Source of the DNA: an uncultured Dokdonia sp.
GTDB taxonomy: Bacteria > Bacteroidota > Bacteroidia > Flavobacteriales > Flavobacteriaceae
Direction: 5' to 3'
NCBI RefSeq assembly: GCF_947492815.1
Contig: NZ_CANLOB010000001.1
Span: forward strand, 124,001-188,000
DNA: 64,000 nt
Shown: one piece after another, positions 33,130 to 44,026 of the stretch
How the letters are laid out: every line of letters begins with the position of its first letter
Position numbering within the stretch: position 1 is the first letter of the stretch
Made by a program: the position numbers and the translations under genes
The notes under the pieces: generated by a model
What the model was told of the DNA's origin: nothing
What the model saw: only the letters and a program-made list of their open reading frames with translations
The model's database searches: none

Positions 33130-33931
33130 ACAGCAGATATTTAACTTAATAGATGAAGATAAAAAGAATAGCAAAGGCGATTTCTTTGTACACTATTTTA
33201 TCTCCATTCTTATTATTATAAATGTTATTGCGCTTTTTTTAGAATCCTATGAGCATATAAATAAAGAATACAGTACCCTATTCTGGCTTATAGAGATATT
33301 TTCTATCATCATCTTTTCCATTGAATATATAATCCGAATTTGGACTGCAGATCTAGCATATACAGACATAAAACCCTATAAAGCACGGTTAAAATATATA
33401 TGCTCTTTTATGGGGATCATTGATCTATTATCAATTATTCCATTTTATCTCCCATATCTCATAAAGATAGATTTACGCGTAGTACGAGTGCTTAGGTTAT
33501 TCCGTCTTTTGCGACTCCTAAAATTAAACAGACATTCGAACTCTCTTAAGCTTATTATAAATGTATTTAAACGAACAAAAAGTGATATTCTAATTACTGT
33601 TTTTATTGTTTCTTTATTACTTATTCTATCTGCTACATTAATGTATAATATAGAAAATGCAGCACAGCCAAAAGCATTTGCTAATATTGGAGAAGCACTT
33701 TGGTGGGCTGTTGCTACGTTAACCACGGTAGGATATGGTGATATATATCCTGTTACAGGAATAGGAAAGATTTTAAGTGGTGTTATTGCATTATTAGGTA
33801 TTGGTATTGTAGCATTACCTACAGGAATTATAAGCTCTGCATATATTGAAGAAATACAATATAATAGAGAAAAAAGTAAAAACAATTCAATAGAACAATG
33901 CCCGCATTGTGGGAAGGAAATAAAAAAATAA
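33119..33931 (+). CDS. Voltage-gated potassium channel
   Basis: A 270-residue six-helix channel. The S4 segment carries regularly spaced arginines (LRVVRVLRLFRLLRLLKL). The pore has the K+ selectivity filter TTVGYGD near residues 200-206, before the last helix. A short cytoplasmic tail ends with half a zinc ribbon (CPHCGKEIKK). Translationally coupled to speD by an 11-bp overlap, and followed 3 bp later by a DUF4178 gene. Polyamines block K+ channels in other systems, so a functional link to the flanking enzymes is plausible but inferred. Confidence 0.93.
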   Translation: MKIRQQIFNLIDEDKKNSKGDFFVHYFISILIIINVIALFLESYEHINKEYSTLFWLIEIFSIIIFSIEYIIRIWTADLAYTDIKPYKARLKYICSFMGIIDLLSIIPFYLPYLIKIDLRVVRVLRLFRLLRLLKLNRHSNSLKLIINVFKRTKSDILITVFIVSLLLILSATLMYNIENAAQPKAFANIGEALWWAVATLTTVGYGDIYPVTGIGKILSGVIALLGIGIVALPTGIISSAYIEEIQYNREKSKNNSIEQCPHCGKEIKK

Positions 33932-33934
33932 CAT

Positions 33935-34420
33935 ATGTTTGGTAACAATAATGATGTACAACTTACTAACCTTAGAGTAGGTACTACATTTAAATACAAA
34001 AGCAATGCTTGGGAAATTATAGAAGTATCTGATTATGATTGGGGAGTAGACGGAAAAAGCACAGAATATAAAATACGTTCAAAAAATAACAGTGAAGCCT
34101 TCTTAGAAGTAGAACGTCATCAAGGGGATTATGAGATCTACTTTAGTGAGCAAATCACACTTCCAGAAGAAACACTTAAAGATAGTATTGCAACTAAATT
34201 TATTATCTATGATGGTCAAGAGTATGAGCAAGAAGAACATTATAGAGGAAGTTTTAAAAATCAAACCTTAGGAGGTAGCTGGGAAAGAATAGAAGTCTTT
34301 ATGTTTTATGCTAGTGATGATAGTATTATCACTATAGAAAAATCACAAGATGAAACACTCACTGTTTATGCCGGTGTCGAGATAAAGGAAAAGGCATTAA
34401 AAAGCATAAAATCAAATTAA
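33935..34420 (+). CDS. DUF4178 domain protein
   Basis: A 161-residue protein with the pattern LRVGTTFKYKSNAWEIIEVS, then EYKIRSKNNSEAFLEVERH, typical of DUF4178 as I remember it. Soluble, beta-rich. DUF4178 genes often sit with AdoMet decarboxylase, spermidine synthase, ion channels and DUF350 in envelope-linked clusters; the first three are here. Biochemical role unknown. Confidence 0.75.
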   Translation: MFGNNNDVQLTNLRVGTTFKYKSNAWEIIEVSDYDWGVDGKSTEYKIRSKNNSEAFLEVERHQGDYEIYFSEQITLPEETLKDSIATKFIIYDGQEYEQEEHYRGSFKNQTLGGSWERIEVFMFYASDDSIITIEKSQDETLTVYAGVEIKEKALKSIKSN

Positions 34421-34461
34421 GGCTTTATTACACTTTTGAGAACGTGTTTAAAACTCAAAAT

Positions 34462-35067
34462 ATGAGTTTAAAAAGAGTTAACAATATTGAAAAGTTATTT
34501 AGAGAATTCAAAAGTATATACTGCTTTACATTCTATAAATACTATTACTATGACAATCAAACGAATAGTAAAATAATCAAATTTAAAAGTGCTTTTGGAA
34601 ATTTAGGGTACCTTTTTAAGTAAAATATTTTAAAATCTAATGTAATTATTAATGAAGAGTATGTTTACATAGATCGATTAAAAGTTGATAGTCCTTCACT
34701 TTTTTTGAAATTATATTACGATTATGGAAGGCATCCATATTTCTTTTTTGTTGGCTCAAAATCTTCTAAGAACCACGAACCTGAAATAGGAAATTTTCAA
34801 AACATTGTTAAAACATATTTTAGCGATGATTTTAATATAGAAAAACGAAAAATATTTATTAAACAGTACATAAAACATTACTTAGATGCTAATTTCTATC
34901 CTATCGTTAAATTTACATCCGTGATAGAAGAGCATTTTAGAATTGTAAATGATGTTTTTATAATAACCAATGAATCTGCTGTTGAAGAATCTGTAGAAAT
35001 TCTAAATGAAGGAGATGCTATTCATTTCGGATTTAGGAAACCTTATATAAACGTTTTAGCCCGATAA
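34462..35067 (+). pseudogene. Hypothetical gene interrupted by an in-frame TAA
   Basis: From ATG 34462 a frame runs 53 codons (MSLKRVNNIEKLFREFKS, ending LGYLFK) to TAA at 34621. It then continues in exactly the same frame for another 148 codons to TAA at 35065 (NEEYVYIDRLKVDSPSLFLK, then YYDYGRHPYFFFVG and onward). The downstream part alone would need a TTG start at 34705. The simplest reading is one gene of about 201 codons with a single nonsense change, or a sequencing error. The family is not recognised. It sits inside the polyamine cluster. Confidence 0.65.
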
Positions 35068-35138
35068 ATTATTAACACACCTTAGTAATTTAAAAATAGT
35101 ACATTAGCAATTCATATAATCTAATACCTGTATACACT

Positions 35139-35936
35139 ATGAAGTCTACATTTTACTACGCTCTTATACTGTTATTCTCCACGTTGATTATTTCCTGTGG
35201 ACAAGTAGATACTTTAGAGAGCATCAAAGTCCCTATTGAACCTTCTGAAGAAATTATACAGCAATTAAAAGGACAGGACTTCTCTGTCGTATTAAATGAC
35301 ATGAATATTTCAGAAAAAGACAATAAGCGTCTTTTTGAACACAAATACCATATTCTTAAAGTAGTTAAAGACTCTCTAGTTGTAGATTCTTTATCCTGGA
35401 AACCAGTGAATCAGGCTTTCTTTGAAAAGCACCAAGGAGATTTAGGGATGGAAATTGTTTCAAATCATAATGGAAAACTATCTAAAGTAGCACGACCTAT
35501 AGGTTTTGAGTGGGCGATTGGAAATCCAAAATATGGTGAATGGGAAGAGGTATCAAAAACACAGGATAGTACCAGTACTGCAAGCACAACAACAAATACA
35601 AATAATAGATCTGAAAGAAGATGGCGTTCTCATACTCCTAGTTTCATTTTCTGGTACTGGATGATGAGAAGACCTACCTATCAAAGAGACTATGCTGGAT
35701 ATAGAACAGCTAGTGCTGCCGGCAGATCCTATTATGGTTCACAAACCAATGGAACTTCTAAGTACGGTACCAATAGCACATATCAAAAAGCAAAACGTCC
35801 TTCCTTTTTTAATAGAAGAAGGTCTAGTAATTCTTGGAAATCATACACGACTTCTTCAAAGAAAACAAGTCGTAGTAGTTCTCGCTATAAAAGCTCTTCT
35901 TCTACACGTTCTCGTTCAGGAGGGTCTGGAAAATAA
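35139..35936 (+). CDS. Lipoprotein with Ser/Arg-rich tail
   Basis: A 265-residue protein with a lipobox signal (STLIISCGQ). Residues 25-150 form the folded part; a hydrophobic FIFWYWMMRRP segment follows near 170. The last 80 residues are low-complexity Ser/Lys/Arg/Tyr, likely a disordered, strongly basic extracytoplasmic tail. It lies 9 bp before the spermidine-synthase-like gene and is probably cotranscribed. The basic tail could contact acidic envelope polymers; this is speculation. Confidence 0.72.
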   Translation: MKSTFYYALILLFSTLIISCGQVDTLESIKVPIEPSEEIIQQLKGQDFSVVLNDMNISEKDNKRLFEHKYHILKVVKDSLVVDSLSWKPVNQAFFEKHQGDLGMEIVSNHNGKLSKVARPIGFEWAIGNPKYGEWEEVSKTQDSTSTASTTTNTNNRSERRWRSHTPSFIFWYWMMRRPTYQRDYAGYRTASAAGRSYYGSQTNGTSKYGTNSTYQKAKRPSFFNRRRSSNSWKSYTTSSKKTSRSSSRYKSSSSTRSRSGGSGK

Positions 35937-35944
35937 AGGTTGTA

Positions 35945-37483
35945 TTGAGTATATCTAATAAAAAGAAATCTCTCGTATTAAAAATAGCATTATTTGCAAC
36001 AGGCTTTAGTGGCATTGTTGCAGAGTATGTGTTATCTACACTTGCAAGTTATTTTATAGGAAATGCAATTCTGCAATTTACCCTTATAGTATCTATTATG
36101 CTATTTTCAATGGGTTTAGGAAGTAGAATAAGCAAAACCTTTAATGCAAATATTGTATTCTATTTTGTTATTGCAGAACTACTCTTATCATTACTCGTTT
36201 CATTTTCTGCTATAGCGTCTTATATCGTATATGGCTATTCTAATAACTCATGGATTATTATCTATGTACTATCCATAGCTATAGGCTTGCTCATAGGATT
36301 AGAAATTCCTTTTGCTACGCGTATTAATGACTCCTATGAAGAGTTGCGTCTTAATATTTCTAATATTCTAGAAAAAGATTATTATGGAAGTCTTTTAGGT
36401 GGGTTATTTTTTGCCTTTATAGGTCTTCCTTATCTTGGATTAACCTACACTCCTTTTGTCTTGGGATTGGTAAACCTCATAGTTTCTTTCTGGCTGTTTT
36501 ACACTCTTAAAGAACATATCTCAAAAAAGCTACAGCGCATTTTATGGATTTCTTACATAGGTGTTTTTAGCATTGTTTTATTAGGATTATGCTATGCAAA
36601 ACCATTGGTTTTATTTGGAGAACAAGCAAAGTATAAAGATAAAATTGTTTTTAGTGAGCAAACTAAATATCAGAAAATAGTAATTACCAAATGGAGTGAT
36701 TGGCATTCTTTATATATTAATGGCAATCAGCAATTATCTACTTTTGATGAATATTTGTATCACGAACCTATGGTGCATACAGCACTTGGAATCACCGATT
36801 CTAAAAAAGACATTCTTGTATTAGGAGGAGGAGACGGCTGTATTGCAAGAGAATTATTGCAATATGAAACCATCAACACTATTACACTTGTAGATTTAGA
36901 TAGCAGGATGATTGATATTGGGAAATCGCATCCCATTTTTGCCTCTATAAATAAAAATTCTCTTAACAATACGAAGGTCACTACGATCAATGCAGATGCA
37001 TTTACCTTTCTAGAAAAATCTACTAAAACCTATGATGTCATTCTTGTAGATTTACCCGATCCAAACAATGTAGATCTCAATAAATTATATACGAAAGAAT
37101 TTTATACTATTTGTTATAATCATCTTTCAGATGAAGGTACGTTTATCACACAATCTGGCAGTCCTTATTATGCTACGAAAGCATTTTATTGTATAGACAA
37201 AACACTTAAGAAATCTGGTTTCCACACATTACCTATTCATAATCAAATACTTACATTAGGAGAATGGGGATGGATTCTTGCAAAGAAAACACCTATACAT
37301 AAAGAAGATTTACAAGCTATTAATTTAGAAAACCTTCAACTTAAATGGCTTAACAAAGAGGTACTCCCTGGAATTACCTCTTTTGGAAAACCACTTATAG
37401 ATACAACGGGTATTAAAATCAATACTATTTTTGAGCCTACGTTGTATATATATTATAAACAAGGCAATTGGGATTTATATTAA
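35945..37483 (+). CDS. Membrane-fused spermidine synthase-like protein
   Basis: A 512-residue protein starting at a TTG codon (no ATG gives a better start). The N-terminal 210 residues hold about seven membrane helices. The C-terminal domain is a class I methyltransferase-fold aminopropyltransferase: LVLGGGDGCIARELLQYE, VDLDSRMIDIGK, NADAFTFLE, and VDLPDPNNVDLNKLYTKEFY, the characteristic D-P-N/Y signature. With speD upstream it probably makes a polyamine at the membrane. Amine substrate not predictable by eye. Confidence 0.88.
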   Translation: MSISNKKKSLVLKIALFATGFSGIVAEYVLSTLASYFIGNAILQFTLIVSIMLFSMGLGSRISKTFNANIVFYFVIAELLLSLLVSFSAIASYIVYGYSNNSWIIIYVLSIAIGLLIGLEIPFATRINDSYEELRLNISNILEKDYYGSLLGGLFFAFIGLPYLGLTYTPFVLGLVNLIVSFWLFYTLKEHISKKLQRILWISYIGVFSIVLLGLCYAKPLVLFGEQAKYKDKIVFSEQTKYQKIVITKWSDWHSLYINGNQQLSTFDEYLYHEPMVHTALGITDSKKDILVLGGGDGCIARELLQYETINTITLVDLDSRMIDIGKSHPIFASINKNSLNNTKVTTINADAFTFLEKSTKTYDVILVDLPDPNNVDLNKLYTKEFYTICYNHLSDEGTFITQSGSPYYATKAFYCIDKTLKKSGFHTLPIHNQILTLGEWGWILAKKTPIHKEDLQAINLENLQLKWLNKEVLPGITSFGKPLIDTTGIKINTIFEPTLYIYYKQGNWDLY

Positions 37484-37484
37484 A

Positions 37485-37504
37485 TACGCTTTCGCGAAAG
37501 CGTA
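37485..37504. repeat. Perfect palindrome after the spermidine synthase-like gene
   Basis: TACGCTTTCGCGAAAGCGTA, the longest perfect form of the dispersed palindrome; also present at 61541-61560. Confidence 0.9.
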
Positions 37505-37528
37505 TAAAAACACCATAAAACATATACT

Positions 37529-39310
37529 ATGAAATACCTTTTCGTACTTCTCACTACTTTTTCATCATTGATTTCATATGCTCAAAAAGATAATGTTGCT
37601 ACTTCATATACCATTTCATTTGAAAACGCAGTTCATCACGAAGCACAGGTAGCAGTAGTGTTTTCTAATGTAAAAAATAACGAAGTGACTTTCAGAATGA
37701 GTAGAGCTTCTCCTGGCAGGTATGCCATACATGAGTTTGCAAAAAATGTATATAATGTGGCTGTAACTGATGGAAAAGGAAATACACTCAACACGACACG
37801 ACCAGACCCTTATTCATGGAAAGTAACAGGTCATGACGGCACGATTCAGGTATCCTACACCTTATTTGCAAATCGCGGAGGTGGAACGTATACACAAATA
37901 GACGAAACACATGCGCATCTTAATATGCCTGCTACATTTATGTATATGCCTACTCTCGCAGGTAAAGGAATGCAAGTTATTTTCAACACTAGAAAAGACC
38001 TCAATTGGAAAGTGGCTACCCAACTTAAACCCTTAGGAAATAATACTTATTACGCAAAAGACTTACAGTATTTTATGGACAGTCCTACTGAGATTAGCAG
38101 TCATAGTATACGCTCTTTTACTGTAGATAAACAGACGATTAATTTTGTATTACATCACAATGGTACCGAAGCTGAACTAGACACCTATTTTGAAGATGTA
38201 AAAAAGGTCGTACTACAACAAAAAAAGGTCTTCGGCAAACTACCAAACTACGATTATGACAATTACTATTTTCTAGCATGTTATATCCCTAATGCATCTG
38301 GCGATGGTATGGAACATAGAAATTCTACGATTCTTACCAGTACACGAAGCCTAGCCGACGGAGGTTTAAAAAGAAATATGGGAACAGTCTCTCATGAGTT
38401 TTTTCATGGCTGGAATGTAGAACGCATTAGACCTCAAAGCTTAGAGCCTTTTGATTTTGAAGCTGCTAATATGAGTGGAGAACTATGGTTTGCCGAAGGA
38501 TTTACGAGTTATTATACAAGCTTAATGATGTGTAGAGCTGGATTATTAACTAAAGAAGAATATGTACAAGGGCTCACAAGAACATTTAATTATGTCTGGA
38601 ACTCTCCAGCACGCGCATTTTTTAATCCGATAGAGATGAGCTACCAAGCACCTTTTGTAGATGCCGCTACTGCCGTAGACCCAGTAAACAGGAATAATAC
38701 ATTTATATCCTATTACTCATACGGAAGCGCATTAGGTCTTGCCTTAGATTTATCGCTTAGAGAGAAAGGACTCAACCTTGATGATTATATGAAATTGGTC
38801 TGGCAGAAACACGGTAAAAAAGAAAAACCATATACCGTAGAAGATTTACATAACTTATTAAAGAAATATGCTGGAGATACCTTTGGAGATTTCTTTTTTC
38901 AGAATTATATCTACAAAAGTAATATGCCAGATATGCATCGTCTTTTTGAAAGTATGGGTATTTCTTTAACGCAAGATGAAAGCAAAGCTTCATTTGGTGT
39001 TCCTATTGTAAATGGCACCATTAATCGAAATACAACTATAGGTACTGCGGCATATGAAGCAGGACTAGAGAAAGGAGATAAAATCATTAAAGTAAATAAT
39101 AAGCCTATAACAAACGATTATCCTTTTAAAGATATCATAACATCATTATCCCCTAATGATATCTTAAACATCACCTACGAACGTTATGGAGTTATAAAAG
39201 AAGCAACAGCAACACTTCAAAAAGATCCTTCTTATACTATTAAGTTAAACGATGCTACTTCTAATAAAGCAATAGTAAAGCGTCGTAATTTGTGGTTAGA
39301 TGCTAAGTAA
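37529..39310 (+). CDS. M61 family metallopeptidase with PDZ domain
   Basis: A 593-residue secreted protein (signal peptide ending ISYAQK). An N-terminal beta domain is followed by the catalytic domain with HEFFHGWN (HExxH-type zinc site, near residue 289), and by the third ligand region GELWFAEGFTSYY. A PDZ domain lies near residues 490-570 (AYEAGLEKGDKIIKVNNKPI). This is the glycyl-aminopeptidase-like family. Independent transcription unit; a gene on the opposite strand ends 4 bases away. Confidence 0.93.
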   Translation: MKYLFVLLTTFSSLISYAQKDNVATSYTISFENAVHHEAQVAVVFSNVKNNEVTFRMSRASPGRYAIHEFAKNVYNVAVTDGKGNTLNTTRPDPYSWKVTGHDGTIQVSYTLFANRGGGTYTQIDETHAHLNMPATFMYMPTLAGKGMQVIFNTRKDLNWKVATQLKPLGNNTYYAKDLQYFMDSPTEISSHSIRSFTVDKQTINFVLHHNGTEAELDTYFEDVKKVVLQQKKVFGKLPNYDYDNYYFLACYIPNASGDGMEHRNSTILTSTRSLADGGLKRNMGTVSHEFFHGWNVERIRPQSLEPFDFEAANMSGELWFAEGFTSYYTSLMMCRAGLLTKEEYVQGLTRTFNYVWNSPARAFFNPIEMSYQAPFVDAATAVDPVNRNNTFISYYSYGSALGLALDLSLREKGLNLDDYMKLVWQKHGKKEKPYTVEDLHNLLKKYAGDTFGDFFFQNYIYKSNMPDMHRLFESMGISLTQDESKASFGVPIVNGTINRNTTIGTAAYEAGLEKGDKIIKVNNKPITNDYPFKDIITSLSPNDILNITYERYGVIKEATATLQKDPSYTIKLNDATSNKAIVKRRNLWLDAK

Positions 39311-39314
39311 TATA

Positions 39315-40172
39315 TCAATCATTGATAAGTTGTTCAAATCTTGAGAGATATAAAGATTCGTACTTATATAATGCTCCTATATGCTTAGAGTCTACCGTCC
39401 AGAATTTAGTATTTTCCTTATTTGAGGCTTTATATATCTTTTCACCTAGTTCAAAAGGAACTGTATCGTCTTTTGTACTATGTATGATAACCGTAGGTTT
39501 TGTTATATCTTTAATAACCTCAGCTGTTGGAAAGTCATTATTCATAACTATTGGAACTATCCAACTCATCTGCTCTAGATGCAAAACATGAGCAAATTCT
39601 TTTCCAATATCTGGAAAAGATGAAAAGGTTCCCTCAAGAATAAGCCCGTTAATCTTATCTTGATTTACCGCCGCCACCGATGTAGCATAAGGTCCTCCCA
39701 TAGATTGTCCCCACAAAATAATAGGTGTATTTTTGATATGGGGGATCTGCATTACTTGATCAAAAACATAGAAGGCATCTTCTAGTAGTTCTTTTGAATG
39801 ATCTGCTACTCCTGTAGATTGCCCTAAACCTCTACGTTCATAATTAAATATCTGAAAACCCTTTTCCAAAAAAGGACCATAAGACTGTTCAGATGTTGGT
39901 ATGTGCATTCCTCCTCCTGAAAAGTGAATGATCGTTCCTATAGGAGCTATAGAATCTGGTTTAAAAAGCACTGCATGCAAGGTAACATCTTCTACTTCAT
40001 AAAAAAACTCTTCATGGTTTAGATTCGTTGTATACTTACTGTACGTAGCATTTCCCATTTCATACATAATCTCATCCGTTAGGCGAGTACATCTTATATA
40101 TATAATTGCTACTACACATGCTAATAGTAAAATAAGAAAAAACTGTTTTGTTAATTTTAAAAATCGTTTCAT
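39315..40172 (-). CDS. Membrane-anchored alpha/beta hydrolase
   Basis: About 285 residues from ATG 40172; the longer frame from 40220 adds residues before the basic-hydrophobic start MKRFLKLTKQFFLILLLA. An N-terminal signal anchor is followed by a hydrolase core with oxyanion HFSGGGMH, nucleophile GQSMGG, acid in STKDDTVP and histidine in DSKHIG. Substrate unknown. Confidence 0.82.
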   Translation of the reverse strand: MKRFLKLTKQFFLILLLACVVAIIYIRCTRLTDEIMYEMGNATYSKYTTNLNHEEFFYEVEDVTLHAVLFKPDSIAPIGTIIHFSGGGMHIPTSEQSYGPFLEKGFQIFNYERRGLGQSTGVADHSKELLEDAFYVFDQVMQIPHIKNTPIILWGQSMGGPYATSVAAVNQDKINGLILEGTFSSFPDIGKEFAHVLHLEQMSWIVPIVMNNDFPTAEVIKDITKPTVIIHSTKDDTVPFELGEKIYKASNKENTKFWTVDSKHIGALYKYESLYLSRFEQLIND

Positions 40173-40283
40173 ATCTATTGTATTTGAAAGCAAATAAATA
40201 GACACCCTATGGGTCTTCAAAAAAAATGACGTGACAGCTGTGTATTTGTGGTAAACTTATACTTTCTGTGGTTAAAACATATA

Positions 40284-41126
40284 TTATTGTTGTGAAGATA
40301 TTGTTGCTTTTACACTTTCAAAGTGTGTTTTGGAAACTGTGATAGGCGTATCTACTTCGCTTAGGTATAACTTTCCATTTTGAGCATTTCCTTTAAGTTC
40401 TTTTATATGAATAGGATTTACAATAAATGATCTATGAACTTTCAGAAAGTTCGACAACTGATTTTGGATGTGTTTTAAAGTACCCCGTAGCATCTTTTCT
40501 TTAATTCCTTCAGGGGTTATATGATAAATAAGTACATAATTATCTTCCGATTTTATATATAATATATGGTTAGGTATGCATGTAAAGAAATCCTTTTTTA
40601 GAGCTCCCTTAATCACTATTTCCTGCGTTACTTCATCAGTCGTAAAACCACCTAAAGTTTTTATCTTTTCTGACACTAGAGGTTTTCTGCCATAATAATG
40701 CCTCAGCACAAGCATTAGAATACTTGTTATAATTCCAAAACCTAGAAACATACTTTTATACCACCATAAAAAAGTCGCTAAACTCAGGCTTTCTGTACGC
40801 TTATTAATAAAAAGCTCTGTATAAAAAAAGGTGATGATAATTACCGTTGATATGAGTAGAAATGAAAATAAAATCTCTTCAAGCCAATTCCATATTTTCA
40901 GAAAATGTATATAGATATTTGACAGAAAAACAAAAAGCAAATAATTCAGAAAAACAAGCACTCCATACCCTGCAAAGTATAAATTCTTATAAGGGTTTGA
41001 ATAATTATTTGCGCCCATAGGCTCCAAAAAAATAACAAGAAATGCAATAAAAAGGCCTAAGGTAATACCAATTAAAAACTGGTGCCGATATAATTTTACA
41101 AAAGGAAACGAATTACTTAGAAACAT
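40284..41126 (-). CDS. Membrane-anchored LytTR transcription regulator
   Basis: A 280-residue protein with four membrane helices in the first 150 residues, a short linker, and a LytTR domain from about 185 (HILYIKSEDNYVLIYHI, then FLKVHRSFIVNP). Same architecture as 27475-28302. Its ATG lies only 6 bp after the atpDC terminator stem, leaving almost no room for a separate promoter, so it may depend on read-through. Confidence 0.85.
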   Translation of the reverse strand: MFLSNSFPFVKLYRHQFLIGITLGLFIAFLVIFLEPMGANNYSNPYKNLYFAGYGVLVFLNYLLFVFLSNIYIHFLKIWNWLEEILFSFLLISTVIIITFFYTELFINKRTESLSLATFLWWYKSMFLGFGIITSILMLVLRHYYGRKPLVSEKIKTLGGFTTDEVTQEIVIKGALKKDFFTCIPNHILYIKSEDNYVLIYHITPEGIKEKMLRGTLKHIQNQLSNFLKVHRSFIVNPIHIKELKGNAQNGKLYLSEVDTPITVSKTHFESVKATISSQQ

Positions 41127-41129
41127 AAA

Positions 41130-41161
41130 AAAATCCCTGCTTATTCAAAGCAGGGATTAAA
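41130..41161 (-). terminator. Terminator after atpC
   Basis: AATCCCTGCttATTCAAaGCAGGGATT, a 9-bp stem followed on the minus strand by TTTTTTATG. It sits between atpC and the LytTR start. Confidence 0.85.
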
Positions 41162-41190
41162 TATACCAATTTTGATTATATAGGTCAGAA

Positions 41191-41469
41191 TTAATCTGCT
41201 AATACAATCACTTTATTATTATTCATTTCAATTGTTCCACTTGTAATAGATAGTGACCAACTACCGTCACTTTCTTTTACAAATTTATCTTCAAAACCTT
41301 CTGCAATTTCAGGGCTTCCAGCAAATTTCACTTTCCCTTCTGCAAGTAATGATACTACAGCGGCGTGATTATTTAGCATTTGAAACTCTCCATTTATGCC
41401 AGGTACTGTAACAGATGTTACTTCTCCTTTTACTAATGATGCTTCTGGTGTTACAATTTCTAAGTGCAT
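41191..41469 (-). CDS. atpC: ATP synthase epsilon subunit (short form)
   Basis: A 92-residue protein, the N-terminal beta-sandwich of epsilon (HLEIVTPEASLVKGEVTSVT, VPGINGEFQMLNNHA). The C-terminal helical hairpin is absent, as is usual in Bacteroidota. It forms part of the F1 central stalk. It follows atpD by 70 bp; the two form the atpDC operon typical of the group. Confidence 0.95.
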   Translation of the reverse strand: MHLEIVTPEASLVKGEVTSVTVPGINGEFQMLNNHAAVVSLLAEGKVKFAGSPEIAEGFEDKFVKESDGSWSLSITSGTIEMNNNKVIVLAD

Positions 41470-41539
41470 ACTTTTTAGTTTTTCAGTAAAACAGTATCAG
41501 TTACAATAATGCTATATTGTTTCTTTACTGTATACTTAA

Positions 41540-43054
<1,515 letters not shown>

Positions 43055-43108
43055 CTATTTAATGTTTAGCAAAATATATGATGAAAAAATACTTCGTTTT
43101 TCACCGCG

Positions 43109-43138
43109 CAAAGATACTGTTTTCTTCTTTATAAAAAA
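43109..43138 (-). promoter_or_regulatory. Candidate atpD promoter
   Basis: On the minus strand TATCTTTG (43116 to 43109) matches the Bacteroidota TAnnTTTG -7 element, with TTTT about 18 bases upstream as a near-match to the -33 TTTG. It predicts a leader of about 50 bases. Confidence 0.5.
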
Positions 43139-43172
43139 GCCTATTGTCTTTAATTTTTATGGGGAAGTTTTT

Positions 43173-43186
43173 GCTTTCGCGAAAGC
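43173..43186. repeat. GCTTTCGCGAAAGC palindrome, intergenic
   Basis: Perfect copy upstream of atpD, followed by GC to give GCTTTCGCGAAAGCGC. Confidence 0.85.
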
Positions 43187-43343
43187 GCACCAAAACCAAA
43201 TGAAAATAGTCTCCTTTTTTACATCTGAAATCTATTATTTAATACAGTCATACACGAGGACTTCTTTGAAAAAATCACAATAAACTTAGCTGGTGTAAAG
43301 AAATAAATTTACATTAGCTTTACTTTAATTTTACAACTGTTTT

Positions 43344-44018
43344 ATGGATAAATTATTAGAGCAAATTTCTATTACTGTCGAAGATTCGTTTTCTCCTATA
43401 AATTATATCGCATACATTTTACTTTGTGCTGTATTACTTTATTTACTCTCTGTAGTGTACAATAGATATGGACAGTCTATCTCAAATAGACATCAATTAT
43501 CTAAAGTACTAATGATTGTAGGACTTACTACGTTTATTATTATATCCATTGTAAAATCATCTTTGGCGCTTTCCCTAGGTCTTGTGGGAGCATTATCTAT
43601 TGTACGTTTTAGAACAGCTATAAAAGAGCCGGAAGAGTTGGGGTATTTCTTTATGGCTATTGCCATAGGTTTAGGTATGGGTGCAAATCAATTATTACCC
43701 ACATTGGTAGGGTTTATTGTTTTACTCTTAATCATTGTACTACAACACAAAGGACAATCTTCTTCTATCACTCAAAATTTATTAATAAATCTTGAATGTG
43801 ATACTGATAAAAAAACAACTATCATCAAAGAAATAAGTGATACAGTAAGTGAAAACGCAACACAAGTTGACGTAAAGAGAATAAAACACGAGGCGACATC
43901 TGTTGCTATTAATTTTCTGGTAAAGGTAAAATCATTAGAAGATTTAAATAGTATTAATGAAAAACTGATCGCTATAGATCCTAATATACAAGTGACTTTT
44001 ATAGATAACACACTTTAA
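43344..44018 (+). CDS. DUF4956 family membrane protein
   Basis: A 224-residue protein with four membrane helices in the first 145 residues, the motif SLALSLGLVGALSIVRFRTA, cut here (IKEPEEL follows), and a soluble C-terminal domain. The VGALSIVRFR..IK.P.EL pattern marks DUF4956. It is followed 8 bp later by a CotH-type gene and then a VTC gene; these three families recur together in bacteria. Confidence 0.88.
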   Translation: MDKLLEQISITVEDSFSPINYIAYILLCAVLLYLLSVVYNRYGQSISNRHQLSKVLMIVGLTTFIIISIVKSSLALSLGLVGALSIVRFRTAIKEPEELGYFFMAIAIGLGMGANQLLPTLVGFIVLLLIIVLQHKGQSSSITQNLLINLECDTDKKTTIIKEISDTVSENATQVDVKRIKHEATSVAINFLVKVKSLEDLNSINEKLIAIDPNIQVTFIDNTL

Positions 44019-44026
44019 GGAATAAC

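Noticed and set aside
43062..43283. Small gene upstream of atpD on the plus strand
   Set aside because: It overlaps the atpD promoter candidate and a dispersed palindrome, has no start signal or recognisable product, and its composition is like intergenic DNA.
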